The notes beneath the pieces were generated by a model. It was not told the DNA's origin, made no database searches, and was given only the letters and a program-made list of their open reading frames with translations. Below, in pieces: positions 33,543-46,756 of a stretch of DNA of 64,000 nt. The position numbers and the translations under genes are program-made. The number at the start of each line of letters is the position of its first letter. Position 1 is the first letter of the stretch. This DNA comes from Rachicladosporium sp. CCFEE 5018 (lineage: Eukaryota > Ascomycota > Dothideomycetes > Cladosporiales > Cladosporiaceae). The DNA lies in the NCBI GenBank assembly GCA_002077045.2, contig KZ111150.1:1227862-1291861 (forward strand). Reading direction: 5' to 3'.

Positions 33543-34561
33543 TGTCGAGTAAGGTACCTCTTAATGGAAACTTGTCCGCGTCTACACTCAAAGCAATGAG
33601 CTTAGCACTTATAATCACCGCTGTAATGGCAGCCTAGGTAAGGTACAAATGCTCCAGCCTGTTGAGTCACGCCTATCAACGGATAGCAGAATCCTACTGC
33701 CTTCTGACTCCTTTCCTACCTGCCTCATCAGGCTGGTCCACTCTCCTGAGCAGCGATATTTGATTTTCCTGGACCATGGCGTGTCTCAAAAGCGGGCCTA
33801 CACGATTCGAGCCTCAGCTCCGTGCTGTCGTGCAGAGGAAATTCTGATAGCGCGTTCTCGAGGCCACTCCCTGTCAGTCACGACTTGTGCGTTCGACGGT
33901 GTCTTCTGGCATGACACCATCGATCGGATTCGGCCGCTCTCTGGCAGATCATCACCATGTTTCGCATTCTTCTCGAATATAATAATAAGGGTGAGCCTCG
34001 ATGTCTTGCTCGCAACGATCTTGTTCGTCGATCCATTGGCCTTCACTCTCGCTCGCTCAATCCATGCCACGCATCTTATAATCGCAGAGAGACAGCGACC
34101 TCACCAAGTTTTGGACGTTCGACTGAGCAGACCCTCCAGTACACCTTGTAAGGAATGTCAAGCAGACGTGGCTCACGTCATGGGCCCTCGGGACTATGCG
34201 GCCATCATGACCTGGCTTGTCCTTGGACTTTAGGTAAAGTCCAATGGCTTCGACTCCGCAATGCCCAGCCACTCAGCCCGTGAGCCTCTTCTCTCCACTC
34301 CACGCGCCTCCGCTTGACATCCCCGCACTTTCTCGCCTGGGGAATCCTCTTGCAGAGTAGCTCCAGCACGTATGCCAGGAACCAACTCCTCTTTCGACCA
34401 CATGGCTTGCCACCATGAGGCTACTCCGCTGCGGGCAATGACATCGTGTGCGCCGGACTGACCCGCGTCAACCTCATCGCAAGCTTGAAGTACGAGCATG
34501 AAGTAGGTTGTCAATGTAGGTCGATCTCTTACATCTTTTCCGTAGTGTACTCGTTACAATC

Positions 34562-37113
34562 ATGCGTCCCTCCATCTTGTTACCATTGGCGCTAACGGTG
34601 TCGTGCGTCCATGGTCTGCCTCAGTCAGCAGAAGAGATCATCTTCTGTGGCAGTCAGCCCTACCATCCATCCAAAGTAAGCGTGCGTCGCTGTATGAGAC
34701 TGGAGGGCTTCACTCACATTGCTTCCAGTACACTTGCTATACTGGCGACTTCCTGTGCCCGATCCTGGAAGGCACACCGACATTGAGATGCGGCCCTGAC
34801 TGTTACCTCCCGTCGATGTATGGCTGTCAAAACGACAAACTTGTCTATCCTCCCGAATCCGGCGCAAACTCAGCAGGAGGTGGTTCAGCAACGGCGACAG
34901 TAAGTACGCCAGCCATCTCCTCTACGAGCGCGACTTCGAGTGCTGCGACCTGCAGCGAGACTCCCACAACCTTCCACCTCAGCGATGGGCCATACGAGAA
35001 CTACTTCTACTCCGATTGCCACGGTGCGAACCACGTGGTAGTCACGAGTCCCCGCGATGACAGTAACTTGACTATCATCGGGCCTCGACTGATCGTAGCC
35101 TGGCCTGCAGGCAACTCAGGCACCCTTGCGTTCTTCGCTCCTAGCAACGGCATCAATGGCACACTTGGGATCAAGCTAGCTAACGGGACTTCGGACCAGC
35201 CACTGTCAGCAGTGTATGAGCCAGGTAACTCCAGCTCGCTGACGGGGAATGACCGTGTGGGCGTCAGCTCCCTCATCGAGTTCAACTCATCCGCGGTCAT
35301 GAATATTGCGATCCTCGGCAGCATTCGCACTATTCGCGACTACACCGAAGGCCCAAGCATCCTCATACCTGAAGTTCAGGACGCCATCGTGATCAGCGAG
35401 ATTGCAGGCGGCGGTGCGCTCCTTGCGAGGGTGTGGCTAGACAATGAGACATCCACGCAATTGTCCTTCACTCCAACAGGTGACGCAAGTCCGATCAAGA
35501 TCAACAACCGTACCCTTGAGCTAGAGGCTGGGACCTACAACTTCTCTGCTTCGTTCGACTACCCGCAGCTTACGCAGCTGAGTGCCTCCAAGGTACTCAA
35601 TGAACAGTCGCAGGACTTGATCACACAGAGTCCCGATCAAGCCAAGTCACTATCTTTCTTATCCTACTCCGAGAAGCTACTTGCAGGCACTTGGCGCTTC
35701 CTGACATACTTTGGGCGCGATTCAATGATCTCGCTCCTACTGCTCCAGCCTGTACTGTCCGAGGGTGAGGGCGGCGCCGTCGAAGCAGTCATTGGTGCCG
35801 TTCTCGAGCGTTTGAATCGAACCGATGGGTCCGTCGCGCACGAGGAGACGCTAGGAGATTACGCTACCTACCTTGCCATTCAGGAGAACAAGACTGATAC
35901 TGCACCTCAGTACGACTACAAGATGATCGACTCCGACTATTACCTGCCAGTCGCAATGGAGGCGTACTTCATCCGTAGCAGCATAGGCCAAAGCCGTGCA
36001 ATCCCGTTCCTCGCGAAGCAAGCCACTGTCAACCCAGCCAACGCCGGCTTGAGCTACGCTGATCTTGCTCGCATCAGTGCAGAGAAGATCATGAATACAT
36101 CAGCGCCATTCGCGCAGCCCGGCGGGCAGATACAGGCGAACTTGATCCACCTGAAAGAAGGGCAGATCGTTGGCGAGTGGCGTGACAGTACCTACGGCAT
36201 TGGTGGTGGCCGTATCCCCTACGATGTGAACGCTGCGCTCGTTCCCGCCGGCCTCCGCGCGATAGCTGCCCTCTCCGCTGCTGGCTTCTTCCCGGAGTAC
36301 CCAGAGTGGAACACCACCGCAGCTGAGTACGCTCAGGTATGGGAGGACTCCACGCTTGCCTTCTTCGAGGTCACGGTCCCAGCTGCCGATGCTCGCAGTC
36401 TGGTCACTAGCTACACGCAAGAGGCAGGCTTTGGCTTCCCCTCAAACGTCGACAACATCACTTCTGACATTGTCTTCCACGGCTTGGCACTTGAGGGTAA
36501 CAATGGCCTTTCCAACGTCAAATGCATGAACAGCGACGATTCCTTTCGACATTTTCTTATCAATTCCACAAATCAGGGACAGTTGACTGCGTTCATCAAT
36601 CAGACTGCGAACAACATCCTCGCGCCCTACCCGGTGGGTCTCAGCAATCCAGTGGGTATGCTGGTAGCCAATCCTGCCTACGGTGGTGAGCCAGTGTACA
36701 ACGCGAACTTTACCAACAACTTCTACCATGGTACTGTTGTCTGGTCGTGGCAAATGGCGATGATGGTATGCTGCATTGCCCGCTTTGAATCACTGACCGT
36801 ATATACTGACATAGTGCAGGCCGCCGGACTTGAACGGCAAATCTCCCGCTGCACCTCGTCCAGCGTGCCAGACTTCTGCTCCGACTTTATTGTCAGCGCC
36901 AATGCACTTGCAGCGTACAATCATCTGTGGGATCTCATTGACTCAAACTCGGACTTGCTGAGCTCGGAGGTGTGGTCATGGGAGTACAACGATGGCTTTG
37001 AGGCGTTTCCGCTCGGAGCTTTGCCACCGCCTGCGGGAAGCAACCCAACGGAAAGTGATATCAGGCAGTTGTGGAGCTTGACATTCTTGGCTGTCAAGAG
37101 GGCGCAGTTCTGA
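34562..37113 (+). CDS. Secreted CBM52-type / debranching-like glycoside hydrolase (copy B)
   Basis: Same three-exon gene as at 11542-14093: exons 34562-34675, 34729-36765 and 36820-37113. The 54-nt second intron is identical. Confidence 0.8.
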
Positions 37114-37253
37114 GGAGTGTTGAAACACGAGACACTCCCGGTCTTAATCAACGGTACTGAAAGAAACGAAAGGGCCTAACAGATGAGTGATTGAAAAGCT
37201 TACGCGCAATCAGTGATGCCGTGTAGTGATGTTGAATTATCAATGCTCTATCG

Positions 37254-37937
37254 TTACACCACCGGATCGCTGAACTTCTGCGCCACAGGCACAGTGCTCG
37301 CAAAGCTTGGCGCCAGTACTTTTCCATAGCAGGATACTCGCTCTTCCATCCGTGATCCGGCCAACGTACTGCCATGAAGCCTAGTACGCTGCACGTTGCA
37401 ATGTCAGCAATGGTAAGTCGGTCTTCGAACAGGTAGCCGCTTGACACTGCTCGCTCTTCCACCCAGGCATTGAGTGCTCGAAGACCGCCAGTGACCTTGC
37501 GCATCTGTCTGCATAGCCTGTCAGTGTACTGCATTTGCGATCAGGTGGACCGCTTGAGACGTGCCGGTCTTTCCACGGTTGACTCTCCTTCTCCCGCTTC
37601 ATCTCGAAGAATGCCAGCACGAGTGCATCGCAGACGCCGTCAGCCACTACCTCGATCTGTTTGGCGAGCAATCGTTCATCGACATCCTTGGGCAGTAGCG
37701 AAGGATCTGGGTACTTCGTTTCTAGCCAATCGAGGATGTAGTGAGACTCGTAAACTGCTTTGCCGTCATCCAGGATCAACACTGGTAATTCTCCAGCGGG
37801 TTGTGGGTTGGCGTCTGTGTCGTGTGATCCCAGGGGACTTCTGTCTGGAGTTCGAAGGGGAGCTTCTTTTCTTGAAGGGCGATGCGGATCTTCCTCGCGT
37901 ATGGGGAGGGGGTGGCGGAGATGAGGTGCCAGACCAT
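37254..37937 (-). pseudogene. Frameshifted glutathione S-transferase (copy B)
   Basis: Same gene as at 14234-14917. Both apparent frameshifts (near 37790 and 37308) are present here too. The lesions are therefore either real or arose before the two contigs separated, for example in shared reads; they are not independent end-of-contig errors. Confidence 0.65.
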
Positions 37938-38218
37938 GTTGTCGGTATAAGTCAATAGCGACTGCGATAAGAAAGTAGGAAAGCAGAAGTAGTGAGAGAG
38001 ACAGCCTTACCACAACCTGATCGTCGACTCCTACTTTGTCATTGATCTTCTAGCTTGTATCTCTACTCATCCTCTCGCCCATCTCACCGGCCTGGGTCGA
38101 TGACGTGCCAAGGCTTCTGGCCGAAGTCGCGTCGTGTTCGCGTAACCTCACATCAAGCGATTTCGTGGTTGTAAGCACCCCGTGCCTACACACTGCGCTT
38201 CCTAGCGAGGTCAATAAC

Positions 38219-39122
38219 ATGTCACTCATTGACCTCGTGCAGGTGATAGCGCCTGACCGCGAAGAAGAGCCCGAAGACATCTTCGCAGCTGCTCCAATGT
38301 GGCTATTTCCGGATGACACCGTCAACATGCATGGAGATCCGGAAAGTCTCATCGTGTACAAAAGCAGCCGCTTTGGAGAGATACGACTGCAGACCGCAGA
38401 TCCGAACAAGGAAGATGAGCGGCGATTATTCAGTCATTATCTGTGGAACGCTGGACTGAAGCTTGCTGAGCTGATCAGCCAACCCAAGGCAGACAGCGCC
38501 TGGAGTGTCCATGACGAGAGAGTAGTAGAGCTTGGTGCAGGTGCGATAGAAACGCTGTAACAGCAAATCAGACTCGGGCTGATGGTAGGTAGGTGTTGGG
38601 CTAGGCGGCATTGTGGCGATGTTAGCGGGTGCAAGCGAGGTTGCTATCACTGACTACCCAGCGCCTGTGGTACTTGAAAATATCCTACGAAATGTAGATG
38701 CGAATCTACTATGCGACGTACGTAGTTTCGCAAGAGTGGAAGGCCATGCATGGGGTGTGTTGGACACTGAATTTGCCACCGCAGGACGGGACAGGTATAC
38801 GCGTATCCTTGCGGCAGACTGTTACTGGATGCAGGATCAGCATGAGAGCCTAGTTCAGTCGATGCTACACTTCTTGTCGCCTGATTCAGCGGCGCGAGTG
38901 TTTGCCGTTGCGGGGTTTCACACAGGCAGAGCAAGACTTGCTGCCTTCTTTAAGGTAGCCGCAGAACACGGTCTGATACCTGAAGAGATCTACGAAGAGG
39001 ACGTCAATGGTCTGCGGAGAAGTTGGGCAGAGGAACGTGACGGCGGACTTGAGAATCATACCGAGAGGAAGAAGTGGCTGGTCGTCAGCAGGCTGCGTAA
39101 GAAGCCTGACGATGCTGGCTAA
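38219..39122 (+). CDS. Methyltransf_16-family methyltransferase (copy B)
   Basis: Same 283-residue product as at 15199-16102: exons 38219-38540 and 38593-39122. Confidence 0.75.
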
Positions 39123-40025
39123 TGGCTGCAGTGTCTTCGATGGAACTGTGACACAGAGTAGGCGACAACTTATCGCCTGGTCAAACGATCGTGTGGATGG
39201 ATAGAGAGACGGCAACGTTCTGGGTCGCACGGATACCTGTCACTCATAGCGCGACACGCACACCTGCTCCAGGCGCATAGATCACGTGGAGGCATCGATG
39301 ATACCTGCATTGAAACCATGGTGTCGATACGCTATCAGATGATAGCCTACTCCAGTCTCTTCGTCCACAAGACACTCGATCCTCTACTGTGCTACGGGCC
39401 AGGCCTGCCTGCAGTCTTCCGTCTCTGCGTGGAGTCTCAATGACTGTTCAGTGTGGCGAAGCAGCCACAGCAGCTGTTTCGGACCTGGAGCGACGGTGCA
39501 CTTCTCATCACCGACCATAATCTGGTCTCGACTTCAATTATACATAGACTGGTTCAGCACTAGTGTCTCTCCTTCTCCCCCGATAGCAGCCGCTGCACGC
39601 GATGAGAGCCAGGACGAAGTCATCAATCGCTACGATCATATCGTTGACTAGATGCTCGTCGGAGCAATCGAAAGCATGGCATTGTGTCACTGACCCAGGC
39701 CTTTGCGGGTAGCTGCAGACAATGCACAAACGGCCTCAATCGCACCTCCACGCAAGCTGCTGCGGCTAGCGGTACGACCAAAGTGATCGAGGTTGCAATA
39801 CGGAGGGGCAGACGTTCCTGTTGAGCACTCACCATACTGAAATATCTGGTTGCCTAAGGGGTTTATCTCGAGCTGAGCTGCTCCTCCCTTTCCTGCTTTC
39901 TTTCTCTCACTTTGCACCTCACACTTCTGTATTTTGTAAGCTCCCTGCCTTCCCCTGTGCACTTTACCCACCACAGCCTTGCACTACACCACACACACAC
40001 ACTCGTTCACCAGCCACTGTCGACC

Positions 40026-43000
40026 ATGGCTTCGACAGTGTTCATGAGGGAAGTCCAAGACGCCCGAGCCCTTGCTCATAAGATCTGGCTCGAGTGTGAG
40101 TGTCCCACATGGGAAACGTCTTGCACGTCTGACACACGTAGGTCACAATGGACGAAGCCAGTACCACTGCCTTGCTGTCGATGTCCGCAGCCTGCGCAAT
40201 GTACTGGAGGACATCGAAGAAGCGTCCAGCAGCCAGGACACGATACCTGTCGAACACACCACGAAGCTGCAAGACGGCGTCACAAGTTGCTCCAGTGCTC
40301 TGTGTATCCTGGAGTTCTCACTCTTCGCTTTGCAGCGCTCTCGACATTCGTTCAACTTCTCGAAGGGCTCCGGCGTTCTTCGCAGTCTCAAGCCAGTCGC
40401 CGTGGCCACTCTGCGGAAGGCGCTCTTATCCTCGACAGCCGAAGCTATCTTGGCGTTGGAAGCTCTGTCAGCAGTGGTACCGCTTCCTTTAGAGGCAGCT
40501 GACTCGACTTCGTCAGTTGCCCCGCTGGCGGGTCCGCCACCGTTGACCACGGTGCAAACCACCAATTCCTCAACCAAGGGGATGCATCGGGTCAATTTAC
40601 TGGGCAGCTCAGATGATAGCTCGCATACCATTCCAACCCAATCGCTAGCCAACGTGGACACTTTGAAAGCGACTGCAGAACCGCCTTCGGCTCAGCCATC
40701 GGCATCGGTGACAAAGACGAAGAGACCTCCTCCGATAGTACCGCCAAGACTTACAATGTCACCTACGAGCACTGGCACGGTCGAGAAAGCTGCGGCGAAT
40801 CCCGAGACCACCGCGAGTCGGGCTATCATTCAGGTATCTCAGCCTGACGCAGTGGTGCTCACGCTTGGGCTGCGCTCGCCTGCCGTCATCACGGGTAGCA
40901 GTAGTGCAAGCAAGCAGGTCATTGTCACGCTCGCGGACGTTCTCTCCACAAAGGATGGCCTGAGGTGCATATCCGGAAAGAAGAGCTCATCATCGTCAAC
41001 ATCGCAGATCGAGAATGATGAGACAACAAAGCACCAACCCACCCATGACAAGGTCGTCCCAGTCCTACATATGGATCCCACTCGCGTCCTGAGCGATCTT
41101 GGAGCGCAAGAGTCGGTCAGCATGCCGGCGGCTCCGTGTGTATCTAGTCCAGAAGTCGCTCTGAAAGCTGCGCAAACGGACAACATCCAGGTTCCCTCAG
41201 CGGAGATTCCAGTCGCGCCGCTCAGCCGTCCAGTGCAGCGTCTGAAGTCCGATGCGCTTGCGCCGACCCCAGCAGCTCAGAGATCGTCTGGAATCCACGA
41301 AATCTCTCCAGATTCGGCGTCCTGTCAAGCGCAGCCCGAATTGACGACAGTTTGCCTGGACAAAGCGGCGTTGTGAAGCCCCAGTCTGCATAACATGTCT
41401 CTCGAAGATTTATACCGCTCGTCTAGGCCAACGACGCCACGGCTTAGTGCCGAAAGCACTTGCTGTGACAGGCAGATTCCGCGTGGCAGTGATCATGGCT
41501 CGTCCTTGGTGCAGCCTGGTCTGGAGGTTGATGAACGTTCTGAACAGGAGAGGACCTCGTCGCAGTTGAGCTTCAGGAACTCCGAGGAGGAGGTCCTCTT
41601 GATACGCGCGCCACCAGACTGCACGATTGGACGAGATGGGCCAGTATCTGCGCCCACGTCAGCTACCTCACCTACATCCTTGTTGTCGCAACCTACCCGA
41701 CGCCCACCGCCACCGCCCCCTATCCCGGCTCGTCCTGATGTGGTCTTAAGCTTGGTGGAGAAAGACAAGTCCCTCTTTGATGCGCTTGACGCTCTGCGCA
41801 CATCTTCTGGCGAAGATGTGCTCGTAGACCACATTGGAGAGCGTCTCAGCCGGATCTGCCGTTGCTGGAACAATCAACTATGGCCTCACGCTGAGGCATA
41901 TCTGGTCGAGCAACTCGAATCTTGTTCAACGCCAAGCGATTATGAAGCAGTACGCCGCATAAGACATCTCTTGGGTGTTTATGCAAGTTTCCAAGGCCAC
42001 TGGCAGCGTGCACTTGTCCTCTTCCTCTCCGTACTCAATCCTGGGAGTGAAGAAGTCACTGACCTCGACCCAGCGGACTGCGCTGCGCTCTGGTGGCTCG
42101 CGGACACGTACACGCTTTTAGGTAGAGAAGCGGAAGCTTTCCTCGCATACTGTAGGGCGCTGCAGGGCTACATCTTCTCGGGCTCCGCACCAAATGCTGC
42201 GGTTCAGTGTCTTCGCTTTGAAAAGCAATGCATCAACATCAGCAGGACTCACTTCCGATCGCAATGGGATGCTAAGACGGATGTCAACAAGACTTCTGCG
42301 ACGGACACCATCTTCAATACGCGAATCTTCTCACAAGCTCTCGTGAAGGCGTGTTTCGATTCAATGGCTCCGGACATTACACAGCCGAAGCCCGGTACAG
42401 GAGCAGACCGGAGTCACGTCAACATGCTACACCAGTATGATGGCTACAAGGCGGGTAGCGGATACGCAACCGAGTATCGCAGCTTCCAGCATATCGCCCT
42501 GACAGAATCGATGTCTGAAGCTGATGGCGCTTGGCCACTCAAGTTTGATCCGACGTTCTGCATAGCAAACGTTGCTCGCGGTCGTCTTGTTGAGCGACCA
42601 TGCGACCTTCTCGAGTATATCGGCACAAATCCAGGACTGGACTTCGCACGCCCCAGAGCTGGCGTCTGGGCTATTAGTCGAAGGACTCGCTTCAAGTGTG
42701 ACGAGCTTCAGTGGTTGGTCGGTGCTGTGCGCGCATGCCTGGATGTCATGAACATTAAATGGACGGAATCAGCAGACTCCGACACTACCGGCTTGTGCTT
42801 CACTGCTCCCCCCCATAGTCTTCTCTCCAGTAAAATCGCCACGATGGACTTCTTCACGATCTCGCTGTTCAGACACTCGCTGCACTCGAAGCATAGCGTT
42901 GCCGTCTGCAACGATGGCATCAGGAGCGCACGCATCAGCGCTCGCGCGAAGCAGCCTGAGACTGCCGTGAGACTCTCGAAGAAGCGGCTTTTGAGAAGTT

Positions 43001-43307
43001 TGTCTACAGATATTTGAAGCAAGCGTATTCCCAAAGAGAAGCAACAGATGCTTCGGTCTTGTCTCCAACGCATGCTGACGAGGCAGAAGACCAGCAGCCG
43101 GGAAAGTCTGCGACCACTGTAGACGCAATTGCCGGAGTCCTGGAGAAGTCGACATTCCTCGCAGCATCGGAGTCGTTCAAAGACAAGACGACAATGCTTG
43201 TCATCCAGCCTATCGGACCCAATGCGGACATGCAGAAACAGACCGTAAAAGTAGGCCCAGCGATCAGGAAGTCAAGTCGCGTAGTGAGTGGAAAAGTCAA
43301 GGCATGA
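40026..43307 (+). CDS. Large uncharacterised TPR-like fungal protein (copy B)
   Basis: Same gene as at 17006-20287: exons 40026-40095, 40142-41372 and from 41427. The in-frame TGA removed by the 54-nt intron (41373-41426) and the apparent missing base near 42970 are both reproduced here. Confidence 0.65.
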
Positions 43308-43417
43308 CAATGTTCTCCATTTTATCACTCGCAGATGCTATTGGCCGGTCAAGATGTAACAGGCTTTAGGCACACACGGGAAGCTCATCGAGCTCAGAGA
43401 TTATCATAGACGGCCTT

Positions 43418-44318
43418 TCACGTTTTCTTACCTAGTTCTATACCCTTGAACGTCTTCGTTATACCGGTGATCGCTTCCTCCACCGGCAATCGCTCCATGC
43501 TACTCGCCCCGTAGAAGCCGTGCACTCCCTTACATCGCTGCAAGATGAACTTTGCATCCTCGGGCGCTGCGATTGGACCACCATGACACAGCACGATCAC
43601 GTCGTTCCTGACCTTGACTGCTGCATCCCTAATCTCCTGTACAAGACCGACACAGTCCTCGAGTGACTTGCCTGTCTTCGCTCCAATCGAGCCCGACGTT
43701 GTAAGTCCCATGTGAGCGACGATGATATCAGCGCCTGCCTCTGCCATTGCGGTAGCTTCTTCGGCGTTGAAGCAATACGGCGTAGTCAGCAAGTCCAAAT
43801 CCCTTGCCATCTTCACCATGTCGACCTCACACTGATAGCCCATCCCTGTCTCCTCAAGGTTGGCTCTGAAGTTACCGTCGATGAGCCCCACCGTTGGAAA
43901 GTTCTGAACGCCCGCGAAGCCCAAGTCCTTCAACTGTCGTAAAAACCTAGGTATGTCACGGAAAGGATCCGAAGCGCAGACACCCGCTATGACTGGCGTT
44001 TGGGAGACAACAGGGAGAACTTCATTGGCCATTTCGAGGACCACATTATTGGCATTCGAGTAGGGCATGAGGCCGGCGAGGGAGCCACGACCAGCCATGC
44101 GAAACCGGCCAGAGTTGTAGATGATCAGAAGGTCGATGCCACCAGCTTCTGCGAACTTGGCTGTGAGGCCGATGCCTGAAATGGATGTCAGGCCGGCTGT
44201 GGAATAAGGTGGGATGACTTCAAGGCTGACCTGCTCCTGCGCCTACTAGCACTTTGCCATCATCGATCTGCTTTCGAAAGCCTGCAAGTATCGCCATGCG
44301 ATCCGTCGGCGGCGCCAT
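43418..44318 (-). CDS. TIM-barrel, Tm-1 C-terminal-half-like protein (copy B)
   Basis: Same 281-residue product as at 20398-21298: exons 44318-44231 and 44175-43418. Confidence 0.82.
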
Positions 44319-44840
44319 AATGGTGCAGATCGTATTGGCACTCAGACGTTGCCACAAGACCTAGTCAATCACTACTGTTCCACCAATTTGTGATCGATGG
44401 CTTGAACAAGGATTTATGTATCAGCGACTCGGTACTGGTAGCTCGTAATCGGGGTTTGTATGCTCGCGGTACTGTCCAGTAGGTGATGTTTTAGAGATCA
44501 TCGTGAGGAGTGAACTCTCGATTCCCCACCTCCTCCGTCACGGCAAACAGCCGACCATCCTCAGAACACCATCAGCCTATGGATACCTGACAGCCGTCAA
44601 GACTGGATCAAGGCTGCCGAGCTGCTACTGACACCGCCGGGTTCTCCAATGGACCTGGAGAACGGCTGGAGTATAGACCAAAGCGGAGTGGCACACAGCC
44701 TTGGACGCATCCATTGATCCGGAAAGCCATTGGGCAACCCGCTGGAGACCGCAACTTGACCGCGATCTTATGCGTGAGCTTGCGACGTATCGTGGCCGTA
44801 GTAACATAGAAGATATATCGCCAATTCAGTTGCCGCCAAC

Positions 44841-46175
44841 ATGAGGATTATCATTCTAGGTACCTGTGACACGAAGCTAGACGAGCTACTCTATCTACGC
44901 CAGGAAATCATCAAAAGCAGTCAAGGTCGCGCCGCTATTGTGTTGATTGATGCTGGCCGAACGCCAGTACATCACGATGCTATCACCTACCCACAGGAGG
45001 TCCTGACGACCCTTCATGCACCCTCGCCCTCGAAGGATGTTTCGACACTGCCTCGAGGCGAAGTAATTAAATACATGTCGGCCTGCGCCATCAATGCATG
45101 CAAAGACGCATTGCGCCCAAGTCAGGTCAATCCTCCGCACATGACAATCACTGGTGTCATCTCTGCGGGTGGCACAGGCGGTAAGTGAATCAATCAGAAA
45201 AGTCCACCATATTCAGCCGGCTTATGATGAAAAGGCACATCGCTCGCTTCAGCCGTGATGCGTGAAGTCTTCCCGATCGGTTTCCCAAAGCTGATCGTCA
45301 GTACCGTCGCATCAGGCGACTGCGGCCCGATCGTCGAAGAATCCGATATCACCATGATGAACTCAGTAGTAGACATAGCAGGCACTAACAGCCTCCTCAA
45401 GCGGATCCTTTCGAACGCCGCTGGGGCCATTGTTGGCATGGCAGATGCTTACGAGCGTCCGATGCAGGACAGCTCTCATGCCCAGAACGCAACGGACCAG
45501 CGAAAACGTGTTGGGCTCACGATGTTCGGCGTGACAACACCCTGCGTGGACAAGATCCGCGACCAGCTGGAGTCAATGTACCCGATCGAATGCTTTGTCT
45601 TCCACTGCACTGGCCATGGTGGCAAAGCCATGGAGCGACTCGTCAGGGAGGGCAAGCTGGACGCAGTGCTCGACATCACTACTACTGAAGTATGCGATCA
45701 CCTCATGGGCGGCAACATGAGTGCTGGGCCAGATCGACTCGAAGCTGCGCTGCAGGCAGGTATACCTTGCATCATCTCCGTGGGCGCTACAGACATGGTC
45801 AACTTTGGCGCTATTGCCACAGTGCCAGAGAAGTACCAGTCAAGAAAGCTCTTCGAGCACAATCCTATGGTCACTCTAATGCGAACGTCACCAGAAGAGT
45901 GCAAGGAGATCGGCGACTTTATCGCTTGGAAAATCAATCGATTCGCCAAAGTGCCTAAGAAAGTCCAAGTCGTTCTGCCTAAGGGCGGTGTCTCCATGAT
46001 TGCAACAAAAGACGCGCCCTTCTACGATGCAGATGCTGACAAGGCTATCTTCGATGCCATCGAGACCGGTCTAAAGGGGTCCGCGGTTGAGGTCATCTCT
46101 GATGAACGCCAGATCAATGACGAGTCCTTTGCGGTGGATGTAGCGGAGCGTATGGCGCGGCTAATGGATTTGTGA
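44841..46175 (+). CDS. UPF0261 (Tm-1-like ATP-binding) family protein (copy B, Lys-363 form)
   Basis: Same gene as at 21821-23155: exons 44841-45180 and 45235-46175. Residue 363 is Lys (AAG, 45981-45983) instead of Arg. This is the better supported allele because it lies well inside its contig. Confidence 0.87.
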
Positions 46176-46756
46176 GCGTCGCTCTACAGTCTATTGTGTT
46201 GAAGGACGAGAAAATGACTCAGCGACCTGGATCGTAGTACGGTCGCTCCGTCACTATCATGGTGACAAACGACAACGGTCTCGAGAACGTCGCGAATTCC
46301 CGTCAGACAATAACGCCGTGGCATGCCAAGTCGAATGAAATGATTGATCATCACTGTCCGCTCGAAGTGGCATGTTGTCGGCGACACCTGAAACAGAATT
46401 GCAACTAATATCACACTACGAACAGTGGTACGGATCCTTACCACCGGCCTTTGGTCAGGGTTGAGTAAGCAGCCAGCAAAACGGCTCGTTCACTAGCTTG
46501 CAGCCACAAAGCTTAACCTATAGCTCCATTGTGGCCCCAGCTGGAGAATGCCATGTTGCGCCGTGTGAAAGCCCGACGCACCCGAAGCCGAGATCAGCGG
46601 CACAACAGCTCACCGTGCAGGTGGCGTGCAATATAAGTACTCAACTCACCTAGCTACAAGGATGGCAGCCAGCACAACACTTCCAGCTTACTTCCAGCTT
46701 CACCAACCCTCAGCACCAGCATACCCGACTTCGAACAAATCGAGCTTCCTGCAACG
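46176..46756. other. 0.58-kb intergenic stretch, promoter of the NmrA-like gene
   Basis: No supported gene. The repeat boundary at 46387/46388 falls here without any visible signature such as a terminal repeat or target-site duplication. Confidence 0.5.

Larger units (their letters stand above)
23468..46387. repeat. Copy B of the 22.9-kb near-identical direct repeat (start of second contig)
   Basis: This copy starts immediately after the 100-N gap, 9 bases before the ATG of the Sip3-like gene, so it lacks that gene's promoter. It continues beyond the repeat into unique sequence from 46388. The only difference from copy A that I noticed is A at 45982 against G at 22962. The genes here are best treated as the same loci as in copy A until read depth or spanning reads show otherwise. 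Confidence 0.97.

Noticed and set aside
448..46387. A genuine recent tandem duplication of 23 kb
   Set aside because: Not excluded, but both unit boundaries coincide with contig ends at the N gap and I noticed only one difference, so unmerged overlap is simpler.
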